Assembly: GCF_003002095.1 (NCBI RefSeq)
Contig: NZ_PVZC01000001.1
Coordinates: forward strand, 1,426,001-1,490,000
DNA length: 64,000 bases
From: Allonocardiopsis opalescens
GTDB lineage: Bacteria > Actinomycetota > Actinomycetes > Streptosporangiales > Streptosporangiaceae
Reading direction: 5' to 3'
Both the position numbers and the translations under genes were made by a program. Under the pieces are notes generated by a model. That model was not told the origin of the DNA and searched no databases. It saw only the letters and a program-made list of their open reading frames with translations. Every line of letters begins with the position of its first letter. The stretch's first letter is position 1. Positions 55,130-63,301 of this stretch are shown here, piece by piece.

Positions 55130-55588
55130 CTAGCGGCCGCTCACCCACGCCTCGGGCTTCTCGGCCAGCTCCCGGACCGGCTGCGGGAGGTCGCCGGCCG
55201 CGATGTGGGCGAGGGTGACCGACTCCAGGATCGAGCGCTCACTGGCGCGCAGCGCGATCCAGACCTCCTGCAGGGAGCGCGCCGCCCCCTCGTAGCCGAC
55301 ATGCTCGGGCCGCTCGCCGCGCACATTGGCCAGCGGCCCGTCGACGGCCCGGATGATGTCGGCCAGCGAGATCTCCCCGGCCGCCCGCGCCAGCCAGTAC
55401 CCGCCCACCGGCCCCCGCTGGCTGCGCACCAGCCCCGCCCGCCGCAGCTGGGTCAGGATGTTCTCCAGGAACTTGCCCGGGATGGCCTGCGCTCGTGCGA
55501 GCTGTTCGGCCGTGACCGGCCCTCCGCTGGCCGCCGCCAGCTCGGCTGCGGCGCGCAGCGCGTAGTCGACCCGGGCAGAAAGACGCAT
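55130..55588 (-). CDS. Rrf2-family transcriptional regulator without cysteines
   Basis: Winged-helix regulator of 152 residues: MRLSARVDYALRAAAELA, the recognition helix region AQAIPGKFLENILTQLRRAGLVRSQRGPVGGYWLARAAGEISLADIIRAVDGPL. Unlike IscR, NsrR and RsrR, it has no cysteine at all, so it cannot hold an Fe-S cluster through Cys; another signal must control it. CATAAT six bases upstream of the ATG suggests a leaderless transcript. The divergent neighbour at 55812 may be a target. Confidence 0.9.
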   Translation of the reverse strand: MRLSARVDYALRAAAELAAASGGPVTAEQLARAQAIPGKFLENILTQLRRAGLVRSQRGPVGGYWLARAAGEISLADIIRAVDGPLANVRGERPEHVGYEGAARSLQEVWIALRASERSILESVTLAHIAAGDLPQPVRELAEKPEAWVSGR

Positions 55589-55594
55589 GGTGCG

Positions 55595-55600
55595 ATTATG
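55595..55600 (-). promoter_or_regulatory. -10 element CATAAT, leaderless Rrf2 gene
   Basis: Near-consensus hexamer on the minus strand, six bases before the ATG at 55588; no ribosome-binding site. Confidence 0.55.
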
Positions 55601-55811
55601 CCGCCATCCGCCTGCTTGGTGTGCAAACACCGCGCGGACCGGTGCCGGACGCACGATTCGTCGGCCCCGCGACCGGGTGCGGTGGTCACCGGGGCCGAAA
55701 CGCTCGGGGACCGCGTGCGACGGTCGTCGGCGCCCGGTAGAACCGGGGTGCGGCAGTGCCGTGGGCCGGCGCGGCCGGGAGGAGGCAGGGGGTGGGAGGA
55801 GAGAAGTGGAG

Positions 55812-56246
55812 ATGCGCGAGTGCTTCGGCGTCGCCTTCGTCCTTGATGGATTCCTCAAGGTGGAGCCGCCTGACGACCCTCCTCTCGATATGCGCTTCGA
55901 TGTGCGGCGGGATTTCATGGCAGGCGCACGGGACATCGTGTTCATCATGGTGGCGACGGAGTCGGGGCATATTCCGGTCAGCCTTGCCGTGGCGGAATCC
56001 GAGCCGGCGCTGCTCGCCGCCGACGACGTCGCCGTGGCTCGGCTCGATGTGGACTTCTCGGTCGACCGGATCGTCGTGTCGGACGTCGACGGGTGGATCG
56101 GCGGTCTTGCGGCGCCTCTCCCCGCCGGTCCCGGTCGCTACCGTGTCCGTGGTGAGTTGGTCAACCACGCCGCCGCACGAGCGCCGCGGGAGGACGAGGC
56201 ACCCTCGCCCGAGCGGGTCCGCATCGCGGTCTGGCCGGCGGGATGA
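55812..56246 (+). CDS. Unknown protein, paralogue A of a tandem pair
   Basis: Protein of 144 residues with no recognised domain. It is rich in predicted beta-strands (ARDIVFIMVATESGHIPVSLAVAES, VARLDVDFSVDRIVVSDVDG) and ends GPGRYRVRGELVNHAAAR then RVRIAVWPAG. The same C-terminal pattern occurs in the next gene, so the two look like diverged duplicates. No signal peptide or membrane segment. GGAGGAGAG upstream supports the ATG at 55812 (a GTG at 55806 is possible). The two genes are 37 bases apart and probably co-transcribed. Confidence 0.65.
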   Translation: MRECFGVAFVLDGFLKVEPPDDPPLDMRFDVRRDFMAGARDIVFIMVATESGHIPVSLAVAESEPALLAADDVAVARLDVDFSVDRIVVSDVDGWIGGLAAPLPAGPGRYRVRGELVNHAAARAPREDEAPSPERVRIAVWPAG

Positions 56247-56283
56247 GGCGCGGTGGAGCGGCGGAGCGGGATGGACGGCGACA

Positions 56284-56817
56284 GTGAGGGCTGAGCGGTC
56301 GGAGCGGCGGGTCTTCGCACGGACGGGGGCGGTGCGGCGGGTTCTGCTCGTGTACACCGGTGACGGTTTCGTGCGGCTGTGCGCCCCGGGGCGGGAGAGC
56401 GCGCCCCGGGCGGTGGTGCCGGACGGCGGAGTGCTCGGCGCGGGGGACGGGTTCGTCGACGTACGGCCCGCCTCGCGTGAGGAGCACCTGGTGCTGGAGC
56501 TGACCTACCGCCGGTGCGAGTACGCCGGGCCGGACCTCGCCGACGTGGCCACGGAGTCCGCCGAGGTCGTTTACGGTGCGGACCGGCTGCGGTGTGCGGA
56601 CGCGCGCGGCCCGGTCGACGGCGTGGAGCTGCCGCTGGTCGCGGGGGCGGGTCCCCATGGCGTACGGGTCGACGTCGTGGGCCACCGTGCCGCGCGTGAG
56701 CGGCCGCCGGTGCCCGGCACGTCGGCGGAGCGCATCCTGGTGGAGGTGTGGCCACGGGACGGGCTCACCGGCGCTCAGTGGACGGCGCTGCTCGGCGAGG
56801 TGCCGATCTGGGGCTGA
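56284..56817 (+). CDS. Unknown protein, paralogue B of a tandem pair
   Basis: Protein of 177 residues. An N-terminal half (VRRVLLVYTGDGFVRLCAPG) precedes a part resembling paralogue A: HLVLELTYRR, YGADRLRCADARGPVDGVELPLVAGAGP, GVRVDVVGHRAAR and RILVEVWP match A's HIPVSLAVAE, VDRIVVSDVDG, PLPAGPG, YRVRGELVNHAAAR and RVRIAVWP. The VWP tail is followed by GLTGAQWTALLGEVPIWG. Beta-rich and soluble. The GTG at 56284 has only a weak upstream site; translation may be coupled to gene A. A double terminator follows. Confidence 0.65.
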   Translation: MRAERSERRVFARTGAVRRVLLVYTGDGFVRLCAPGRESAPRAVVPDGGVLGAGDGFVDVRPASREEHLVLELTYRRCEYAGPDLADVATESAEVVYGADRLRCADARGPVDGVELPLVAGAGPHGVRVDVVGHRAARERPPVPGTSAERILVEVWPRDGLTGAQWTALLGEVPIWG

Positions 56818-56844
56818 GCCCGGGCGGAACATGAGGGAATGGGA

Positions 56845-56913
56845 CCGGGCCGGTCGTCCGGGGGGCGGACGACCGGCCCGGGTGGCCCCGTGGGAGCCAC
56901 CGACCACGGGGCC
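56845..56913. terminator. Tandem hairpins between unknown pair and GH3 gene
   Basis: A perfect 16-bp stem (CCGGGCCGGTCGTCCG, 56845-56860, with 56866-56881) round GGGGG, followed by a 10-bp stem GGCCCCGTGG/CCACGGGGCC (56884-56913). Convergent genes flank it. Confidence 0.85.
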
Positions 56914-56923
56914 GGGGGAGGGT

Positions 56924-58396
56924 CTAGGCGGTGGAGGCGCCCGTCCAGGTGCCCTGGAGGAGTTCGGTGACGGCGCGGCCGGAGGCGCGGGAGGCGCTGT
57001 AGGCGGCGATGTAGGCGGCGCACTCGGGGCGCCAGACGGGGAGGCCCATCTCCACGACGACGGTGTCGGGGCGGGCCGCGGTGAGGCGTTCGACCAGGGC
57101 TCGGGTGCGCGGGTAGCGGTGGGCGTCGCGGACGACGACCACCAGCGACCTCGGGCCCGCCTGGGCCAGGACGGCGTCGGCGCCCTCCGGGCCGGCGGGG
57201 GCGCCGTCGGCGCCGACCCGCACCACGTCGGGGCCGAAGCCCTCGGCCAGGCCCCACGGGACCGCGCCGACGGCCATACCGGGCGGGGCGTCGCACTCCA
57301 CGACCAGCGGCCGGTCCAGGGCGGGCAGCGCGCCCGACACGGTGATGGCGCGCCTGGCCGCCTCCGCGCCGACGGAGGGGTCCGGCGGGGCGGCGGCGGG
57401 CTCGGCGGCCCAGGACCGCACCCGGCGCACCCGCTCGGCCGCGTCCTCCAGCCGCTCGACCGGCAGGCGGCCCTCGCGGACGGCCGCCACGATGGCGGCG
57501 CGGATCGCCGCGACCACGTCCTCGTACTGGCTGGCGCCCAGGCAGAGCAGGTCGCAGCCGGCGAGCAGCGCCCGCACCGACGCCTCGGGCAGCCCGATGT
57601 CGGCGCTGGCGGCGCGCATCTCCAGCGCGTCGGTGATGACGAGCCCGTCGAAGCCCAGCCGGCCGCGCAGCAGTTCGCCGACGACGGCCGGGGAGAAGGT
57701 GGCCGGGCCGCCGCCGGTGAGGCCGGGCACCAGCAGGTGGCCGGTGAGCACGCAGTGCACCCCCGCGCCGATCGCGGCGCGGAACGGGGCCAGTTCGCGG
57801 GACTCCAGCAGGTCGAGGTCGGCGTCCACCAGCGGCAGGACGTGGTGGGAGTCCTGGCGGGTGGAGCCGTGGCCGGGGAAGTGCTTGGCGGCGGCGGCGA
57901 TGCCGGCCGCCTGCAGGCCGGTGACGGCCGCGGCGGCGTGCCTGCTCACCAGGTCGGGGTCGGCGCCGAAGGCGCGGGTGCCGATCACCGGGTTGTCGTC
58001 GGCGGTGTTGACGTCGACGGAGGGGGCCAGGTCCAGGTTGATGCCGACGGCGGCCAGTTCGGCGCCCAGCGAGAGGTGCACCCGCTCGGTGAGGTCCACG
58101 TCGTCCACGGCGCCCAGGGCCGCGTTGCCCGGATAGGGGCAGCCGTCGCTGTGCCAGACGCGGGTGACGTCGCCGCCCTCCTCGTCCAGCGAGACGAGCG
58201 GGTCGCCGCCGGCGGCGCGCAGCTGGTCGGACAGGGCGCGCAGCTGCTCGGGCCCGGTGATGTTGAAGGCGAACAGGCAGACCCCGCCGAGGCCGTTCTC
58301 GGCCGCGTCCAGCACCCAGCGGGGCGCGGTCGTGCCGCGGAACGGCACCAGGAGGGTCGAGTTGGCCAGGCTCTCCAGGGCCCGGTCAGCTGGCAT
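56924..58396 (-). CDS. GH3 beta-N-acetylhexosaminidase (NagZ-like)
   Basis: Glycoside hydrolase of 490 residues. The NagZ-type signature KHFPGHGSTRQDSHH lies at 171-185, giving the Asp182/His184 dyad that acts as acid-base catalyst in this subgroup; the nucleophile is Asp256 in VITDALEM. No signal peptide, so it acts in the cytoplasm on imported GlcNAc oligosaccharides or muropeptides. A C-terminal domain of about 150 residues makes it longer than E. coli NagZ. Related two-domain enzymes such as Cellulomonas fimi Nag3 act as phosphorylases, so phosphorolysis is possible. Last gene of the ABC operon, 96 bases after the permease. Confidence 0.88.
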   Translation of the reverse strand: MPADRALESLANSTLLVPFRGTTAPRWVLDAAENGLGGVCLFAFNITGPEQLRALSDQLRAAGGDPLVSLDEEGGDVTRVWHSDGCPYPGNAALGAVDDVDLTERVHLSLGAELAAVGINLDLAPSVDVNTADDNPVIGTRAFGADPDLVSRHAAAAVTGLQAAGIAAAAKHFPGHGSTRQDSHHVLPLVDADLDLLESRELAPFRAAIGAGVHCVLTGHLLVPGLTGGGPATFSPAVVGELLRGRLGFDGLVITDALEMRAASADIGLPEASVRALLAGCDLLCLGASQYEDVVAAIRAAIVAAVREGRLPVERLEDAAERVRRVRSWAAEPAAAPPDPSVGAEAARRAITVSGALPALDRPLVVECDAPPGMAVGAVPWGLAEGFGPDVVRVGADGAPAGPEGADAVLAQAGPRSLVVVVRDAHRYPRTRALVERLTAARPDTVVVEMGLPVWRPECAAYIAAYSASRASGRAVTELLQGTWTGASTA

Positions 58397-58492
58397 GGCG
58401 GCGCTCCGATCCTGAGGTACGGCTACGGGGGTGGTGCGGTCGGTGGGACGGCGGCTCCCGGTCGGGGCCGCCGGCGGGGTGGTCCGGCGCGC

Positions 58493-59368
58493 TCATCCCT
58501 TCACCGCGCCCATCGTCAGGCCGGAGACCATGCGGCGCTGCACGAACAGGAAGAAGGCCATCACGGGGATGGTGAGCAGGGTGGAGGCGGCCATGATCGG
58601 CCCCCACTCGGTGCCGGTGCGGCCGAAGTAGTACGACAGCGACACGGGCAGGGTGTAGGACTCGCTGTTGGTCTGCAGGAAGACGAAGGCGACGATGAAC
58701 TCGTTCCACGCGGTGATGAAGGCGAAGATGCTCGCCGCGACCATGCCGGGGGCCACCAGCGGGAACAGCACCCGCCAGAAGACCGTCCAGTGCCCGGCGC
58801 CGTCGATGGCCGCCGCCTCCTCCAGCTCCCTGGGCACCGCCGCGACGAAGCCGCGCAGGAACATGATCGTGATCGGCAGCGAGACGGCGATGTAGACGAT
58901 GAGGACGCTGGACAGGTTGCCGATCAGCTCCAGGCCGGTGCTCAGCTCCAGCTGCCGGAAGTTCAGGAACAGCGAGATGATGATCGCTTCCATCGGCACC
59001 ATCTGGATGATCAGCAGCAGCACTACGAAGGCGGTGCGCAGCCGGAACCGGAAGCGGGCCACCGCCACCGCGGCCAGCAGCGCGAACACCGAGGCCACCG
59101 CGACCGAGCCGAGCGTCACGATGAGGCTGTTGGTCAGGAAGGACCAGAACGAGGTGCCCGGGATCAGCACACCGGACAGCACCCGCTCGAAGTGCTCCAG
59201 GGTGGGCGCCTGCGGGACGAGGGTGGGGGTGGGCGCGAAGATCTCGCTCTGCGGCTTCAGCGCCGTCGCGACCATCCAGTACACCGGGAAGACCGCGAAG
59301 ACGAACACGGCCGCGCCCGCGGCGTACAGTCCGACGCTCCTGAGCCGCCGCATCAGCCGGGGGGTCAT
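58493..59368 (-). CDS. ABC sugar transporter permease (CUT1, MalG-like)
   Basis: Inner-membrane permease of 291 residues with about six helices and the EAA loop ELEEAAAIDGAGHWTVFWRVLFPLVAPGM. The MalG-type C-terminus (RRMVSGLTMGAVKG) is typical of the second permease of CUT1 importers. Its ATG overlaps the stop of the upstream permease by four bases (ATGA). Works with the permease and lipoprotein encoded upstream. Confidence 0.93.
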   Translation of the reverse strand: MTPRLMRRLRSVGLYAAGAAVFVFAVFPVYWMVATALKPQSEIFAPTPTLVPQAPTLEHFERVLSGVLIPGTSFWSFLTNSLIVTLGSVAVASVFALLAAVAVARFRFRLRTAFVVLLLIIQMVPMEAIIISLFLNFRQLELSTGLELIGNLSSVLIVYIAVSLPITIMFLRGFVAAVPRELEEAAAIDGAGHWTVFWRVLFPLVAPGMVAASIFAFITAWNEFIVAFVFLQTNSESYTLPVSLSYYFGRTGTEWGPIMAASTLLTIPVMAFFLFVQRRMVSGLTMGAVKG

Positions 59369-60414
59369 CGGAGCTCTCCTTGCCGGATCATCATGCGGAT
59401 GTGGTAGGCGGTGATCACCAGGACCAGCACGGTCATGATCACGGCGATGGCCGAGCCCATGCCGTAGTTGGCCGGGGTGGCCGCGAAGCCCTGCTGGTAG
59501 GAGTAGTACGACAGCAGGAACACGTCGCGGTTCTGGAAGCCGTTGGCCAGCACGAACAGCTGGGTGAAGACGCGGAAGTCCCAGATGATCTGCAGGATCA
59601 GGATCAGCGCGAACAGCGGCCGCAGCATCGGGAAGGTCACCGACCAGAACGACCGCCACGGCCCGGCGCCGTCCACCCGCGCCGCCTCGTACATCTCGTG
59701 CGGGATGCTCTTCAGCCCGGCCAGCACGGACACGGCGACGAACGGGAAGGACTGCCACACCACGATCAGGATCAGGATGGTGAACAGCGAGGCCGCGTCG
59801 ATGAACCAGTTGTAGTCGTCCCAGCCGGAGCCCACCAGCCAGTCGGGCAGCACCTGCAGCAGGTAGTTCACCAGGCCGCGCTCGGTCCAGAACATCCACC
59901 GGTAGACGAAGGACGCGGTGAGCACGGGGGTGGCCCAGGCCAGCATCAGGCCGACGGCGACGATGGTGGAGAACCAGCGGGGCAGCTTGTGCAGCAGCAG
60001 GCCGACGAGCGTGCCCAGCACCATCGTCAGCACGACCATGATGGCGGTGACCGCGATGGTGTTCGCGAAGACCCGCCAGAAGTAGCCGTCGGACAGGATG
60101 CTGACGTAGTGGGCGAAGCTGTTCCACTCCGGGCTGCCGCTGTTGAGGTGGCGCAGCGTGTAGCTGTGCAGCGAGATCCAGACCATCTGGATGATCGGCC
60201 AGACCAGCACGACGCACAGGACGGCCAGGCTGGGCAGGATCAGCAGGTAGGGGCCGTATCTGAACCTGCGTCTGGACGAGGAGGGGCGCTCGCGGCGCGA
60301 GCGGTGGCTCGCGGCCGGGCGCTCGGGGCCGCCGCGCCGCGGCTCGGCTCCGGCGCGGTCCGCGCCGGTGCTCGCGGTGTCGGCTGTGTTCGCGGTGTTC
60401 GCTCTGTTCGCCAT
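59365..60414 (-). CDS. ABC sugar transporter permease (CUT1, MalF-like)
   Basis: Permease of 349 residues. A polar N-terminal tail of about 50 residues (many Asn, Thr, Arg) precedes six helices; the EAA loop is EMYEAARVDGAGPWRSFWSVTFPMLRP. The ATG at 60414 gives the NRANTANTADTAST tail; the frame is open further upstream into the lipoprotein gene but that is not coding. Partner of the MalG-like protein, to which it is translationally coupled. Confidence 0.93.
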   Translation of the reverse strand: MANRANTANTADTASTGADRAGAEPRRGGPERPAASHRSRRERPSSSRRRFRYGPYLLILPSLAVLCVVLVWPIIQMVWISLHSYTLRHLNSGSPEWNSFAHYVSILSDGYFWRVFANTIAVTAIMVVLTMVLGTLVGLLLHKLPRWFSTIVAVGLMLAWATPVLTASFVYRWMFWTERGLVNYLLQVLPDWLVGSGWDDYNWFIDAASLFTILILIVVWQSFPFVAVSVLAGLKSIPHEMYEAARVDGAGPWRSFWSVTFPMLRPLFALILILQIIWDFRVFTQLFVLANGFQNRDVFLLSYYSYQQGFAATPANYGMGSAIAVIMTVLVLVITAYHIRMMIRQGELR

Positions 60415-60503
60415 GGAAGTGGCTTCGCCAATCGGGTCAAGGGCGGCGGCGGCCGGCGGTGGGGACCGCCGGCCGCCGTTCTCGACGGGGCGGGCCGGAA
60501 GCC

Positions 60504-61829
60504 CTACTCGATGGGCCGGTTCAGCGCCTCGGTCAGCTCCGCGTTGACCTCGCCCAGCACCGTGGCGGCGTCCTCGCCCTCGGCGATGCGCAGCGAGGCG
60601 ACGTGGAAGAGGTCGAGGTCCTGGGTGGCGTACGCCCAGTTGGGGGTGTTCGGCGGGAAGCGGACGTCGGTCATCTGCCGGGCGCCCGCGGCCAGCATCG
60701 GGTCGGTCTGGTAGCGCTCGTCCTCCAGGAGGGCCGGGTAGGCGGGGAAGAAGCCGGCCAGCTCCGACCAGCGCGCCGCGTTCTCCTGGTTGTTGAGCAG
60801 CGTGATGAACTCGAAGGCGAATTCGGGGCTCGCGGAGTTCGCCCACACCGACAGGTTGGAGCCGCCCGCCATCGCCGGCGCCATGCCGTCGCGGCCGGGG
60901 ATCACGCCGGGCGCGAGGTCCTCGATGAATTCGTCGTTCTGCTCTTCCATCTGGCCGATGGCCCAGCTGCCGTCGATGTACATGCCGAGCTGGCCGTTGG
61001 CCATGTCCGCGAGCGGGATCAGCTCGTTCTCGCCGACGTAGGACTGCGGGGAGATCTCGGACTCGGTCAGCGACGCCCACCACTCGAAGGCCTCGACGGC
61101 CTCGGGCGAGTCGATCTGCCCCTCCCAGGAGCCGTCCTCGTTCTGCACGGCCAGCTCGCCGCCGGTGCTCCAGATCAGGCTCCACAGGCCGTTCTGGAAG
61201 CGGGACGGGGCGCCGAAGCCGGGCACGTCGTACTCCGCCTCGATCGCCTCGGCCACCTCCTCGACGTCGGCCCAGGTCTCGGGCGGCTCGTAGCCGAGCT
61301 CGCGCAGCCAGTCGGCGCGGTACCACAGGGTCCGCACGCCGCCGTACCAGGGAACGCCGTACTGGACGCCGTCGTAGGCGGCGTACTCCAGCATCTCCGG
61401 ATTGAGGTTGGGCGTCTCATCCCAGGCGCCGACGAGCTCGGTGATGTCGGTCAGCGCGCCCGAGCTGGCCCACAGGGCGTTCTGGTCGTTGCCGATCTCG
61501 ACGATGTCGGGGCCCTCGCCCGCGGCGAGCGCGGTCTGGAACTGGTCGGCGTAGCCGTCCCACGGAATCCACTCGACGGTGATCTCGGTGTCGGGGTAGG
61601 TCTCCTGGAACTGCCCGCCGACCTCGTTCTGCAGGAAGTCGTTGAGGGGTTCCTGGGCCGAGCCCATCACCCAGATGGTGAGGTTCTCCGGCGCGTCGGC
61701 CGGGTCGAGTTCACCGCCGGCCGCGGCGTTCCCGCCCTCGGGCGCACCGCCCCCGCACGCGGCGGCGAACAGCAGGGCCGCGGCGACCGCGGCGATCTTC
61801 GCCGGCATCAGGCGTTCCACACGTTCCAC
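60504..61829 (-). CDS. Sugar-binding lipoprotein of the ABC importer
   Basis: Extracellular solute-binding protein of 441 residues (CUT1 type). The N-terminus has a short hydrophobic signal and lipobox LLFAAAC, so it is lipid-anchored outside the membrane. Typical features: LTIWVMGSAQEPLNDFL, ITVEWIPWDGYADQFQTALAAGEGPDIVEIGNDQ, YGVPWYGGVRTLWYRADWL, and a GSWAIGQ motif. Aromatic residues suit an oligosaccharide; linkage to a GH3 hexosaminidase points to GlcNAc-containing sugars such as chitobiose (inference). The GTG at 61829 has GAAGGGAG eight bases upstream. Confidence 0.92.
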   Translation of the reverse strand: MERVERLMPAKIAAVAAALLFAAACGGGAPEGGNAAAGGELDPADAPENLTIWVMGSAQEPLNDFLQNEVGGQFQETYPDTEITVEWIPWDGYADQFQTALAAGEGPDIVEIGNDQNALWASSGALTDITELVGAWDETPNLNPEMLEYAAYDGVQYGVPWYGGVRTLWYRADWLRELGYEPPETWADVEEVAEAIEAEYDVPGFGAPSRFQNGLWSLIWSTGGELAVQNEDGSWEGQIDSPEAVEAFEWWASLTESEISPQSYVGENELIPLADMANGQLGMYIDGSWAIGQMEEQNDEFIEDLAPGVIPGRDGMAPAMAGGSNLSVWANSASPEFAFEFITLLNNQENAARWSELAGFFPAYPALLEDERYQTDPMLAAGARQMTDVRFPPNTPNWAYATQDLDLFHVASLRIAEGEDAATVLGEVNAELTEALNRPIE

Positions 61830-62000
61830 CGATACATCTCCCTTCGGCGTCGCCACGCGTGCGGCGTGCGCCCCGAGGACGCAACCGAACCGGATGGTCC
61901 ACGCACACGTTCGCGGGCTGGTGCATTGTTGGTGGCGTACTTTGTACGGCACCGAGTGGTGTTGTGGAGGCTCCAAGATGAGTTCTTGAGGACTGGGCGC

Positions 62001-62026
62001 TAAACTAACAAGAAAGTTTCCTAATA
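62001..62026. promoter_or_regulatory. Candidate ROK operator
   Basis: AT-rich stretch in otherwise GC-rich DNA containing GAAAGTTTC (62012-62020) within TAACAAGAAAGTTTCCTAAT, an imperfect palindrome of the kind often found upstream of ROK-regulated sugar genes. It lies between the divergent lipoprotein and ROK genes, 25-50 bases upstream of the ROK start. Confidence 0.6.
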
Positions 62027-62050
62027 AATAGGGAGAGGGGCATCACGGTT

Positions 62051-63265
62051 ATGTCTCGACGCCCGGGCACTCCGCGTCTGCTGCGCGAGCTGAACGATCG
62101 TGCCGCGTTGGAGCTGCTTCTGTCTGCGGGATCACTGACCCGCAGCCAGCTGGGTGAGATGACCGGCCTGTCCAAGGTAACCGCCTCGCAGCTCCTGGGG
62201 CGGCTCGAGGAACGTGGTCTAGTCCAGGTCGTCGGCCGGCAGGGCGGCGGGCGCGGCCCCAACGCCGCGCTCTACTCCGTCGTACCCTCGTGCGGCTACG
62301 TCGCCGGGCTCCACGTCGGACCCAGCGAGATCAGCGCCGGGATCGCGGACATCACCGGGCGGCTCGTCACCGAGGTCACCATCGACCCCAACGGCTCCGA
62401 CGACCCCGTCACCCTGGTGCACAACACCGTGATGGCCCTCGTCGACAGCTCCAAGGTGCCCATGGAGCGGCTCCGCTCCTTCGTGATCGGCACCCCCGGC
62501 GTGGTCGACCCCCGCAGCGGCGACGTCCGCTACTCCCACGATCTCCCCGCCTGGCACGACGGCGTCCTCGACCTGCTCCGCCGCGACCTGCGCAGGACCG
62601 TGGTCATCGAGAACGACGTCAACCTCGCCGCGCTCGCCGAGCACTCCGTCGGCGCCGCCGCGGAGGCCGAGGACTTCGTGCTGCTCTGGCTCGGCGGCGG
62701 CGTCGGCATGGCGATCATGCTCGGCGACCGGCTGCACCGCGGCAGCGGGGGAGGCGCGGGCGAGATCGGCTACCTGCCGGTGGCCGGCGCCCCGCTGCCC
62801 GACGACGTCGGCGCCCCCGAGGGCTTCGCCTCCCTCGCCCCGGCCGTCGAGGGCGCCAAGCCGCTCAGCCACAGCTACCAGTCGCTGGTCGGCGGGCACG
62901 AGGTGCAGTCGCTGGCCATCTCGCACGGCTTCCCCAGCGGCTCGGCCGCCGCCGCCGTCGTCAAGGCGCTCGCCGCGGGCGCCGACGGAGCCGCCTTCCT
63001 GGACGAGTTGGCGCACCGCATCGCCCTGGGCGTCGCCTCGGTGTGCGTGGTGCTCGACCCCGGCCTGGTGGTGCTCAGCGGCGAGGTCGGCCGGGTGGGC
63101 GGCGCCGAACTGGCCCGGCGGGTCGCCGCGGCCGTGAGCCGGCTCGGACCCAACACGGTCCGGGTCGCCACCACCGGGGTGACCGGCAACCCGGTGCTGC
63201 GCGGCGCCCTGCTCGCCGCGCTGGACCACGCCCGCGAAGAGGTCTTCTCCAGCGGCTCCGGCTGA
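62051..63265 (+). CDS. ROK-family transcriptional repressor
   Basis: Repressor of 404 residues with an N-terminal winged helix (LNDRAALELLLSAGSLTRSQLGEMTGLSKVTASQLLGRLEERGLV pattern, about 15-60) and a ROK sugar-binding domain (IENDVNLAALAEHSVGAA). The phosphate-binding loop reads LGGGVGMAIML, without the catalytic Asp of sugar kinases, and the CxCGxxGCxE zinc motif normally following GEIGYLPV is missing. It therefore probably binds sugar without phosphorylating it. Divergent from the ABC-GH3 operon, which it most likely controls. A GGAGAGGGG site precedes the ATG. Confidence 0.93.
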   Translation: MSRRPGTPRLLRELNDRAALELLLSAGSLTRSQLGEMTGLSKVTASQLLGRLEERGLVQVVGRQGGGRGPNAALYSVVPSCGYVAGLHVGPSEISAGIADITGRLVTEVTIDPNGSDDPVTLVHNTVMALVDSSKVPMERLRSFVIGTPGVVDPRSGDVRYSHDLPAWHDGVLDLLRRDLRRTVVIENDVNLAALAEHSVGAAAEAEDFVLLWLGGGVGMAIMLGDRLHRGSGGGAGEIGYLPVAGAPLPDDVGAPEGFASLAPAVEGAKPLSHSYQSLVGGHEVQSLAISHGFPSGSAAAAVVKALAAGADGAAFLDELAHRIALGVASVCVVLDPGLVVLSGEVGRVGGAELARRVAAAVSRLGPNTVRVATTGVTGNPVLRGALLAALDHAREEVFSSGSG

Positions 63266-63301
63266 GCCCGCCCGCGGCGGGCGGGCGCCGCGCGGCTCAG
63301 C
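63261..63301. terminator. Bidirectional terminator after ROK gene
   Basis: GCTGAGCC (63261-63268) pairs with GGCTCAGC (63294-63301), and inside it GCCCGCCCGC pairs with GCGGGCGGGC. It spans the end of the ROK gene and that of the convergent Nudix gene. Confidence 0.65.
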
